Origin: Phenylobacterium sp.
GTDB taxonomy: Bacteria; Pseudomonadota; Alphaproteobacteria; Caulobacterales; Caulobacteraceae
DNA: 64,000 nt
NCBI RefSeq assembly: GCF_019636135.1
Contig: NZ_JAHBYD010000003.1
Location: forward strand, 124,001-188,000
Direction of reading: 5' to 3'
Shown in pieces: positions 28,548-35,935 of the stretch; positions within the stretch are counted from its first letter, which is position 1, and the number at the start of each line of letters is the position of its first letter. A program made the translations under genes and the position numbers. The notes beneath the pieces were generated by a model that had not been told where the DNA came from, made no database searches, and worked only from the letters and a program-made list of their open reading frames with translations.

Positions 28548-30347
28548 TCAGCTCCCCAGGACAGTGCGCAGCGCGTCGTCCGGCGCGGCGCCTTCCAGGT
28601 GGATGAGCGACCAGACGGCGAAGAACAGCAGCGGCCAGCGCCCGCCGGCCGCGCCCATGCGCGCCGCGGCGTCGGGGACGAGGCGGCGGACGGCCTCGAC
28701 CTTGGGCAGGTTGGCGGCGAGGTCGGCGGCGCGGGGTGCGATCCAGGCCTCGACGGGCACGGTGAACCCCTGCTTCCTCGCCCAGGGCTCTGCGGCCGGG
28801 CAGGCGCGCTCCAGCCACTTGCGCAGGATCCACTTGCCGTAGCCGCCACGGACCTTGAGCCGGTCGGGCAGGGGCCAGGCGAAGGCGGCGACGGCGGGGT
28901 CGAGGAAGGGCGTGCGGCCCTCCAGGCCGTGCGCCATCAGGCAGCGGTCGAGTTTCAGCAGGAGGTCGTTGGGGAGCCAGGTGACCACGTCGGCCCACTG
29001 CGCCTCCTGCAGGGGCGTCAGGCCGCGTGGCGGCCGCGCCGTGTCGCGCCACGCCGCCAGCACCTCGGGCGAGGCGCCGCGCGGCTCGGCGGGCCGGCCG
29101 CCGAGGAGCCTGGGCCGCAGCGCCCGGCGATAGCGCCCATAGCCCCCGAACAGCTCGTCGCCGCCCTCGCCGGTGAGCACGACGGTGAGCGCGCCCCTGG
29201 CCGCCTCGGCGAGCTTGTACGTGGGCAGGGTCGCGTAGTCGGCGGTGGGGTCGTCCAGCGCCCAGGCCACCTGCGGCAGGATCCGCCAGAAGTCCGCCTC
29301 GCCGAAGCTGGTCTCGCGCCAGTCGAGGTCCAGCGCACGCGCCACCTGCTCGGCCTGCGCCCGTTCGTCGGCGGCGCCGGGCGCGTCGAACCCGCAGGTG
29401 TAGGCGGTGACGGGCCGCTCGTTGAGCCGCGCCATGAGCGTCGCGATCGCCGCGGAGTCGACGCCGCCGGACAGGAACAGGCCGTAGGGGACGTCCGAGC
29501 GCTGATGCACCCGCACGCTGTCCTCGAGCACGGCGTCGAGCCGGGCGACCACCGCATCATCCCTCCCCTTCAGGGGAGGGACAGACGGCGCAGCCGTCAG
29601 GGTGGGGAAATCGGGCTCATCCCCGACGTCGGCGCCCTGGCCTGCGCTTCCCCACCCTGCTCGCCGTTGACGAGCTGTCCCTCCCCTGAAGGGGAGGGAT
29701 GGGAAGCGGTGGCTGCTGACGATGCGGCCGTCGCGGACTTCGACGACCTCGCCCGGGGCCAGGCGGCGCAGGCCCCGGAACGCGGTGCGCTCGCGCAGCA
29801 CGTAGTTGAGGTCGAGCAGTTCGCGGGCGGCGCCGTCGTCCAGCACCCGCTGCATCAGGCCCGCGGCGAAGAACGCGCGAGGCTCGGAGGCGAAGGCCAG
29901 GCCGCCAGCGTGCTCCATCAGGTAGAGCGGCTTGATGCCGAAGGGGTCGCGGGCCAGGAACGTGCGGCCGTCGGGGCCGATCAGGCACAGCGCGTACATG
30001 CCGCGCAGGCGGGTCAGGGCGTCCGGGCCTTCGCGGGCGTAGAGGTGCAGCAATGGTTCGAAGTCCGAGCCGGTCGCCAGCGACGGCGCGAGGCCGTGGT
30101 CGCGGGCCAGCTCGACGTAGTTGTAGATCTCGCCGTTGCCGACGACCGTGCCGCCGGCGGCGTGCAGCGGCTGCCAGCCGCCCTCCAGGTCGATGATCGA
30201 GAGCCGGGCGTGGGCCAGCGCCGCGTCGGCCAGGGTCTCGGTCCGCACGCCGTCCGGGCCGCGGTGGGTCAGCGCGCCGATCATCGGGCCGATGACGCTG
30301 GCGGCGGCGTCCGGCGCGCCGCCCAGTTGCCCCGCGATGCCGCACAT
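28548..30347 (-). CDS. asnB: Asparagine synthase (glutamine-hydrolysing)
   Basis: The 599-residue protein has the class II glutaminase domain with the catalytic Cys2 (MCGIAGQLGG) and NGEIYNY, then the ATP-dependent synthetase domain with PYGLFLSGGVDSAAIATLMA and VLTGEGGDELFGGYGRY. It transfers ammonia from glutamine to aspartate, or in surface-polysaccharide loci amidates a sugar acid or peptide. Between HRFPSLPF and DDAVVARLDAV there are about 46 extra residues (about 217-263), encoded by an inverted-repeat element inserted in frame. Its start touches the stop of the glycosyltransferase gene upstream, so the two form an operon; the pairing suggests a cell-surface glycan role. Confidence 0.93.
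   Translation of the reverse strand: MCGIAGQLGGAPDAAASVIGPMIGALTHRGPDGVRTETLADAALAHARLSIIDLEGGWQPLHAAGGTVVGNGEIYNYVELARDHGLAPSLATGSDFEPLLHLYAREGPDALTRLRGMYALCLIGPDGRTFLARDPFGIKPLYLMEHAGGLAFASEPRAFFAAGLMQRVLDDGAARELLDLNYVLRERTAFRGLRRLAPGEVVEVRDGRIVSSHRFPSLPFRGGTARQRRAGWGSAGQGADVGDEPDFPTLTAAPSVPPLKGRDDAVVARLDAVLEDSVRVHQRSDVPYGLFLSGGVDSAAIATLMARLNERPVTAYTCGFDAPGAADERAQAEQVARALDLDWRETSFGEADFWRILPQVAWALDDPTADYATLPTYKLAEAARGALTVVLTGEGGDELFGGYGRYRRALRPRLLGGRPAEPRGASPEVLAAWRDTARPPRGLTPLQEAQWADVVTWLPNDLLLKLDRCLMAHGLEGRTPFLDPAVAAFAWPLPDRLKVRGGYGKWILRKWLERACPAAEPWARKQGFTVPVEAWIAPRAADLAANLPKVEAVRRLVPDAAARMGAAGGRWPLLFFAVWSLIHLEGAAPDDALRTVLGS
29559..29700. repeat. Inverted-repeat element inserted in frame within asnB
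   Basis: ATCCCTCCCCTTCAGGGGAG opens the unit at 29559 and its mirror closes it at 29700; inside are matching TTCCCCACCC and GGGTGGGGAA arms. The reading frame stays open through all 142 bp. The encoded peptide (PFRGGTARQRRAGWG, then FPTLTAAPSVPPLKG) has no counterpart in normal AsnB. Confidence 0.85.
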
Positions 30348-31379
30348 TCAGGCGGCTCCGAACTCGGCGAAGAGCGCCTTCCAGCGCGCGACGACGGCCG
30401 CCTCGGCGAACTCCCCGTCCACCCGCCGTGCGCCCGCCTCGGCGAGGCGCCGGCGCAGCGCCGGGTCGGCCAGCAGCCGGCGCGCGGCGGCCGCCAGGGC
30501 GTCGGCGTCGTCGATGGGGACCAGCACCCCGTCCTTGCCGTCCTGGATCAGCGCCTTCGGCCCCTGGCTCTCGGCCGCCACCACGGGCAGCCGGTGCGCC
30601 CAGGCCTGGATCACCACATTGCCCAGCGGCTCGTAGCGCGAGGGGAAGACGCAGACGTCGGCCGTCCGGTAGAGCGCCGAGGCGTCGGTCCGCCAGCCCA
30701 GGAAGCGCACCCGCGACGCCACGCCCAGCGCCTCGGCCATCCCCTTCAGCTTCGCCTCCAGCGGGCCCACGCCGGCGATCCACAGGTAGGCGCCGGGGAG
30801 CTGCGCCAGCGCCTGCAGGCTGATGTCGTGCGCCTTGGCGTCGTGCAGGCGGCCCATGGCCAGCAGCAGCGGCGCGTCCGGCGGCGTGTCCAGGCTCGCA
30901 CGGTCCACGGGCGCGGCGTCGGCGGCGGGGACACGGGCGAAGTTGGGGATGCAGGTGACGCGGCCGGCGGGCCAGCCCTGGCCCACGACCCACTCGGCGA
31001 TGTCCTCGGTGTTGGCCACCAGGTGGTCGAAGTTCCTGTAGTATTTGAGATTGTAGTAGCCGCCGAGGCGGCCGATCCGCGCCCACGGCCCGCGGGGCGT
31101 ATGGCGCGCGGCGCGGTTCATCCAGGCCAGCGCCACCTTGGTCTTGTTGAGCGCCGCGAACCCCGCCGCCGCCGGGCGGGTCAGGATGTCGATGGGGCCG
31201 CCGAAACGGAGGGTCTTCACGGGCACGCCGGCCTTCCTCAGCCGCGCCTCGCGGTCCGCGTTCCTGCGGATGACCGCCGCTTCGGGCACGCCCGCCCGGT
31301 GCAGCGCCTTCACGAGGTCGACGAAATAGGTCTCCGCGCCGCCTTCGCCGGCCGTTCCCAGGAGGTGCAGGACGCTCAT
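30348..31379 (-). CDS. Glycosyltransferase, GT4 family
   Basis: The 343-residue GT-B enzyme starts MSVLHLLGTAGEGGAETYFV, with the donor-domain blocks LLLAMGRLHDAKAHDISLQA and RVRFLGWRTDASALYRTADV. The EX7E-like motif lies in FPSRYEPLGNVVIQAWAHRL. It builds a cytoplasmic-side glycan from a nucleotide sugar. Its stop is immediately followed by the asnB start codon, so the two proteins are made together. The promoter should lie between 31380 and the tRNA gene. Confidence 0.92.
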   Translation of the reverse strand: MSVLHLLGTAGEGGAETYFVDLVKALHRAGVPEAAVIRRNADREARLRKAGVPVKTLRFGGPIDILTRPAAAGFAALNKTKVALAWMNRAARHTPRGPWARIGRLGGYYNLKYYRNFDHLVANTEDIAEWVVGQGWPAGRVTCIPNFARVPAADAAPVDRASLDTPPDAPLLLAMGRLHDAKAHDISLQALAQLPGAYLWIAGVGPLEAKLKGMAEALGVASRVRFLGWRTDASALYRTADVCVFPSRYEPLGNVVIQAWAHRLPVVAAESQGPKALIQDGKDGVLVPIDDADALAAAARRLLADPALRRRLAEAGARRVDGEFAEAAVVARWKALFAEFGAA

Positions 31380-31422
31380 CGCAGGCGCGACCCTAGCGCC
31401 TCATTCGCCCACGCCCAAGCGC

Positions 31423-31451
31423 TTGAAGTGCAGCCGTCCCGCCCCTATAAC
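31423..31451 (+). promoter_or_regulatory. Sigma-70-type promoter of the tRNA gene
   Basis: TTGAAG at 31423-31428 and TATAAC at 31446-31451 are separated by exactly 17 bp, about 30 bp upstream of the tRNA. This is a near-consensus housekeeping promoter. Confidence 0.75.
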
Positions 31452-31457
31452 CCGCGC

Positions 31458-31585
31458 CTCTCGTGGTGGGGCATCGCTCGTGGCTGGGTAGCTCAGCTGG
31501 TTAGAGCGGTGGATTCATAACCCACAGGTCGGCGGTTCGAGCCCGCCCCCAGCTACCACATTATTCAGATGCCCCACCGCGAGAG
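31458..31585. repeat. Inverted repeat flanking the tRNA
   Basis: CTCTCGTGGTGGGGCAT at 31458-31474 and ATGCCCCACCGCGAGAG at 31569-31585 are inverted copies with 16 of 17 positions matching. One lies on the host side of the tRNA and the other inside the recombinase gene. They may belong to the recombinase recognition region. Confidence 0.5.
31482..31558 (+). tRNA. tRNA-Met (anticodon CAT)
   Basis: The 77-nt gene folds as a cloverleaf. The acceptor stem GGCTGGG pairs with CCCAGCT, the anticodon loop reads TTCATAA with CAT in the centre, and the T-arm is GGCGG-TTCGAGC-CCGCC; discriminator A and encoded CCA follow. It is most likely elongator tRNA-Met; a tRNA-Ile with modified CAU anticodon cannot be excluded. 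The 3' half also encodes, on the other strand, the last residues of the prophage recombinase, so this is the attachment site of the prophage. Confidence 0.93.
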
Positions 31586-33254
31586 CGAAAGAGGGGGCCC
31601 CGGAGGGGGCCCCCGAACCGCTGTCGCTGCGGAGGAAGGCGGCCAGCGTGCCTCTGAGGTTGATCATGACCTCCTCGCCCGCGAGGCCGTCGAAGGCGCG
31701 GACGTCGATGCGGGCGATCATCTTGCGCAGGTTGGCGATCGTCTCGGCCGAGGCGGCGTCGCCGGCGTTGGCGCGCACGCCGTGCGCATCGAGGTGCGCC
31801 TGGATGGCCGCGATCCGCCGGGCATAGGCCTCGGCGAGGCCGGGATGCAGCCGGATCGGCGGCGGCTCGCCGACCTCGGCCCGGGCCAGCGCGGCGGCCA
31901 CCTGGTCGCGCTCTGCCTCGCGCTCGGCGAGGCGGGTGCGCAGCCGCGGGCTGCCGCCGCTGTCCTCGACTTCGTCCAGTATGCGCGCGATCCGCCGCTC
32001 CAGCTCGGCGAGCTGGCGCGCGAGGGGCGCCGTGCGCGCCGCGTGCGCAGCCTGCCGCGCGGCCCAGGCCTCGTGATAGGTCCGGATATAGGCGCGGACC
32101 GCCTCGGGATGCAGGAGCCGGTCCCGCAGTCCGGCGAGCACGCGGCGTTCGACGTGGGCGCGCTCGACGCTGCGGTCGTTGCCGCAGGCCGTGGGTCCAT
32201 GCGCGCGCCGGGCGGCGCAGATGAGCCGGCCGCGGCCGTTGAAGGTGGTCATGGCCGCCCCGCATTCAGCGCAGCGGATCAGGCCCGAGAACAGGCGCGG
32301 CGGCGCGGTCCGCCGATGCAGCGGGGCGGCCGCTCCGGCCGCCTCGAGGCGGGCCTGGACGGCGCTCCAGGCGTCGTCGCCGACGATCCGCAGGTGCGGA
32401 ACCGGCGTGCGCTTCCATTCTGCCGGCGGGCGCGGACGCGAGAGGCGTCGGCCGGTCGAGCGGTCCTTGGACATGGCGACCCGGTTCCAGACCTTCTCGC
32501 CGGCGTAGAGCGCCTGGCGCAGGACGCCGTTGCCCCGCTGGCGCGAGCCGGTGATGGTCGAGGGGGCCCAGCGACCGCCGGAGGGCGAGGGGACGCCGCG
32601 GGCGTTCAGCTCGGCGCAGATGGCGCGCAGGCTCTCGCCAGCGGCGTAGCGGTCGAAGATCTCGCGCACGATCACGGCCTCGGCCGGCACGATGTTGATC
32701 GCGCCGCCCGGCTGCGAGCGATAGGCGTAGACCCGTGCGCCGGTGGCGAGCCCGGCCTCGGCGTTGTCGCGCATGCCGCGCCGCGTCTTCGCTGACAGGT
32801 TGCGGAGGAAATCCTGCGCCCCGAAACCCTTCCAGGCGACATCCATCAACTCCAGCTTGCGGCCGTCGGCGACAGTCCAGAGCTGGCGGCCGGCGTCCTC
32901 GTAGCGGTTCCAGAGATGAGCGAAGTCCTCAAGGTTCCGGGCGAGCCGGTCGGCGTCCTCGGCGAGCAGTATGTCGAAGTCGCCGGCGATCCCGGCCGCG
33001 AGGGCCTGCAGCATGCCCGGCCGGTTCGCCCGCGCGGCGCCCGAGATGGCCTCGTCGACAAAGACGGCGACCACCACCCAGCCCAACCGCTCGGCGAACT
33101 CCCGGCAGAGTTGGAGCTGCTGCGGGATGGAGCGCGCCTTCTGGACGTCGTCCGAAAAGCGGGCGTAGAGGGCGACGCGGACCGGATCGGCCGATGACCC
33201 CATGTCCCCAGCGGGGCGGTGAAGCTCATGCGACGCGCGGTCAGAAGTCGTCAT
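31515..33254 (-). CDS. Large serine recombinase (prophage integrase)
   Basis: The 579-residue protein has an N-terminal resolvase domain with the catalytic serine near residue 34 in VALYARFSDD, a recombinase domain, and a zinc-ribbon (LIRCAECGAAMTTF, then ICAARRAHGPTACG). A coiled-coil stretch rich in Glu/Arg (LAELERRIARILDEVEDSGG) follows, as in large serine integrases. It would integrate and excise the prophage. ATG at 33254 is preferred because it overlaps the stop of the small gene upstream; the frame is open to 33326. The last residues, VVAGGGLEPPTCGL, are encoded by the tRNA itself, and the stop codon falls on the anticodon loop. Confidence 0.93.
   Translation of the reverse strand: MTTSDRASHELHRPAGDMGSSADPVRVALYARFSDDVQKARSIPQQLQLCREFAERLGWVVVAVFVDEAISGAARANRPGMLQALAAGIAGDFDILLAEDADRLARNLEDFAHLWNRYEDAGRQLWTVADGRKLELMDVAWKGFGAQDFLRNLSAKTRRGMRDNAEAGLATGARVYAYRSQPGGAINIVPAEAVIVREIFDRYAAGESLRAICAELNARGVPSPSGGRWAPSTITGSRQRGNGVLRQALYAGEKVWNRVAMSKDRSTGRRLSRPRPPAEWKRTPVPHLRIVGDDAWSAVQARLEAAGAAAPLHRRTAPPRLFSGLIRCAECGAAMTTFNGRGRLICAARRAHGPTACGNDRSVERAHVERRVLAGLRDRLLHPEAVRAYIRTYHEAWAARQAAHAARTAPLARQLAELERRIARILDEVEDSGGSPRLRTRLAEREAERDQVAAALARAEVGEPPPIRLHPGLAEAYARRIAAIQAHLDAHGVRANAGDAASAETIANLRKMIARIDVRAFDGLAGEEVMINLRGTLAAFLRSDSGSGAPSGAPSFALAVGHLNNVVAGGGLEPPTCGL
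31773..31787. repeat. Prophage palindrome, exact 15-mer
   Basis: GCGCACGCCGTGCGC inside the recombinase gene, where it codes AHGVR. Confidence 0.7.
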
Positions 33255-33405
33255 CGGTCCAGAGGCTCGCTTCGGCTGGGCCGGCAAGGGCGACGTCATA
33301 GTCAGCGCCCGCGTCGGCGCGGGCAAGGGCCTCGACGAAGGCCAACAGGTCGGGCGGCAACGGGTCGGGCGGCGGCGCGGGCTGGGGCTGGCGTCTTGCG
33401 CTCAT
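33241..33405 (-). CDS. Small proline-rich phage protein
   Basis: This 54-residue gene starts MSARRQPQPAPPPDPLPPDL and ends SLWTDDDF. Its start overlaps the stop of the 228-residue gene (ATGA) and its stop overlaps the recombinase start by 14 bp, so it is part of a translationally coupled chain. I recognise no family. An acidic C-terminal half follows a proline-rich N-terminus. Confidence 0.6.
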   Translation of the reverse strand: MSARRQPQPAPPPDPLPPDLLAFVEALARADAGADYDVALAGPAEASLWTDDDF

Positions 33406-34088
33406 GCCGGCCTCGCGGCGGCCACGCGCTGCAGGCGCAGCTCGGCGGCCGAGAGGCGCATCAAGGCGGCGGCCGTCTTCGCGGCGCGCCTCTCAGCCTC
33501 GATCTCCACGGCGGCGTCGTAGCATGCGCCCCACGCATCCTGGGCGCGCTTGCCCCTGCGGGGGTATTCGCCGGCCCTGCGATCCGCCGCGAATTGGATG
33601 TCTCTCTGGATCCAGTCGTAGCGCGTCTCCGCCAGGGCGACCTGCTCCTGGGCCCGGCCGATGGCGCGGCGGCGGCGCCAGCGACGGCGGCGACCGAAGT
33701 TGCGGATCAGGATGTCGAACAGCCACGCCTGCACATGGCCCGCGGCCGCCGGGGAGACATGGTAGAACAAGATGTGATGGCCGCTCTGCGTGTGCGGCCG
33801 GCGGCGCTGGCGGAGGGTCCAGAGCACCCGCGCCACGGCGGTCCGAAGCGCCACTTCGCGCGAGGGGAAGAACGGCCCGCGAAGATAGGATCCGGGCGGA
33901 TTCGCGAGCCAGCGGCCGTCATTGAGCGGCACGACCCAGAGCATCCAGTCCCGGTCGGCGTAGCGGCGAAGCTGGTAGTGGTTGTTCTCGCCGCAGGACC
34001 AGAAGTAGCCGTTGTACGCTGGGGCGCCGTCGGCGCGCTTCAGGGGGCCGTGGTCGGTGAGGTCGATTTCCCTGCGGCGCGCGCTCAT
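33402..34088 (-). CDS. Hypothetical phage protein
   Basis: The 228-residue product has an N-terminal domain with YNGYFWSCGENNHYQLRRYA and DWMLWVVPLNDGRWLANPPG. A very basic middle follows (RRRRWRRRRAIGR near residue 140), then a helical tail. The tryptophan- and tyrosine-rich start and the basic patch suggest nucleic-acid contact, but I do not recognise the family. It overlaps its neighbours by 4 bp on both sides and belongs to the leftward early operon. Confidence 0.68.
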   Translation of the reverse strand: MSARRREIDLTDHGPLKRADGAPAYNGYFWSCGENNHYQLRRYADRDWMLWVVPLNDGRWLANPPGSYLRGPFFPSREVALRTAVARVLWTLRQRRRPHTQSGHHILFYHVSPAAAGHVQAWLFDILIRNFGRRRRWRRRRAIGRAQEQVALAETRYDWIQRDIQFAADRRAGEYPRRGKRAQDAWGACYDAAVEIEAERRAAKTAAALMRLSAAELRLQRVAAARPA

Positions 34089-34692
34089 GCGTCGGCCCGC
34101 GGGCGCATCCCCCAGCCGATCGCGTGCGCCAGGGCGAGGTGGTCGCGGGGCGGGCCGAGCCGGTCATCCAGGTCGGCGGGCGGGGTCCAGTTGAACAGGC
34201 CTTGCCGGCCGGCGCAGGGGATCGGCCGCCGCAGGGTGCGGATGTCGGCGAGGCGCCATGCGAAGCGCAGGCCGGAGAAGACGCCTGCGGCGCGTTCCGC
34301 GCGCGTCAGGCGGCTCGTGTCGAGGTCGGCGCAGGGCGTGCAGTCGAACAGCGTCGCGACGGCCACCATGGCGCTGCGCGCGACCTGGTCGGCCCAGTGG
34401 GGGCCGAGGCCGGAGAGGCAGAGGTCGTCGGGCGCGCCGGCCAAGTCGATCGTGGCGGCCGCATGGATGGCCACTGGCCCGCGATGGTCAGTCGGCCGAT
34501 GCATCGTCAGGATGGTCTTCAGGCCGCGCGCCGTCAGCGCCGCGTAGGGTTGCCAGAGCGAGACGGCCTTGAGGGTGCGCCCTTCGGCGAACATGTCGCG
34601 CGCGAAGGGCTCCGGTGAAGTCGCTGAGCCACCCCTGGCCCCCGGCGCAGCGAGACCGGAGGCCACGAGCTCGCCGGGGGCCAGGGAGACCA

Positions 34693-34693
<1 letters not shown>
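34085..34693 (-). CDS. ASCH-domain protein
   Basis: The 202-residue product contains an ASCH (PUA-like) domain: TLKAVSLWQPYAALTARGLK, then HRGPVAIHAAATIDLAG and MVAVATLFDCTPC, ending with GRQGLFNWTPPADLDDRL. ASCH domains are thought to bind RNA or modified nucleotides and are frequent in phages. The ATG at 34693 overlaps the stop of the preceding gene by one base (TGATG), which fixes the start. A second ASCH protein is encoded at 47509 in the same prophage. Confidence 0.85.
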
Positions 34694-35511
<818 letters not shown>

Positions 35512-35527
35512 GGGGAGGTTCCTTCTC

Positions 35528-35935
35528 TCAGGGTGCAGGGAGGTTCGCGTCGCCGCTCGGCGCGGGTTCGTCGATGAACCCGCCGCCCAGGTCGGTGCGC
35601 TCGTTGAAGTGGCGGCAAGGGTCCGCCCGCCAGATCATGCCGTCGTAGACATGCTGGCGGTTGTTGATCCAACCTTCGTAGTCGTGGCCCTGGCGGATCA
35701 TCTCCGTGCAGCGCGGACACTGCATCGCGCGAGCGGCGCGCGTGACGGCCTTGTGGCCGCAGGAGAGGTCGACGATACGCTCGGGCGGCCGCAGCCGCTC
35801 GCGATGGCAGGCCGTGGCTAGCCAATCGGTCGCCAGAATTTCCGAACGGTCAGGCTTGAAGCCGTACTTCCTCGCCATGTCCGCAAGCACGGGGTCTGCT
35901 TCGGATGGACGGATCGAGGGGCCTGTCCAAATCAC
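35528..35935 (-). CDS. Small zinc-ribbon-like phage protein
   Basis: The 135-residue product has a Cys/His cluster DLSCGHKAVTRAARAMQCPRC-type (one CGH and one CPRC pair about 17 residues apart), consistent with a zinc-binding knuckle, and a C-terminal part with YEGWINNRQHVYDGMIW. The GTG start at 35935 overlaps the stop of the ParB-like gene (GTGA). No further function can be read. Confidence 0.7.
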   Translation of the reverse strand: MIWTGPSIRPSEADPVLADMARKYGFKPDRSEILATDWLATACHRERLRPPERIVDLSCGHKAVTRAARAMQCPRCTEMIRQGHDYEGWINNRQHVYDGMIWRADPCRHFNERTDLGGGFIDEPAPSGDANLPAP

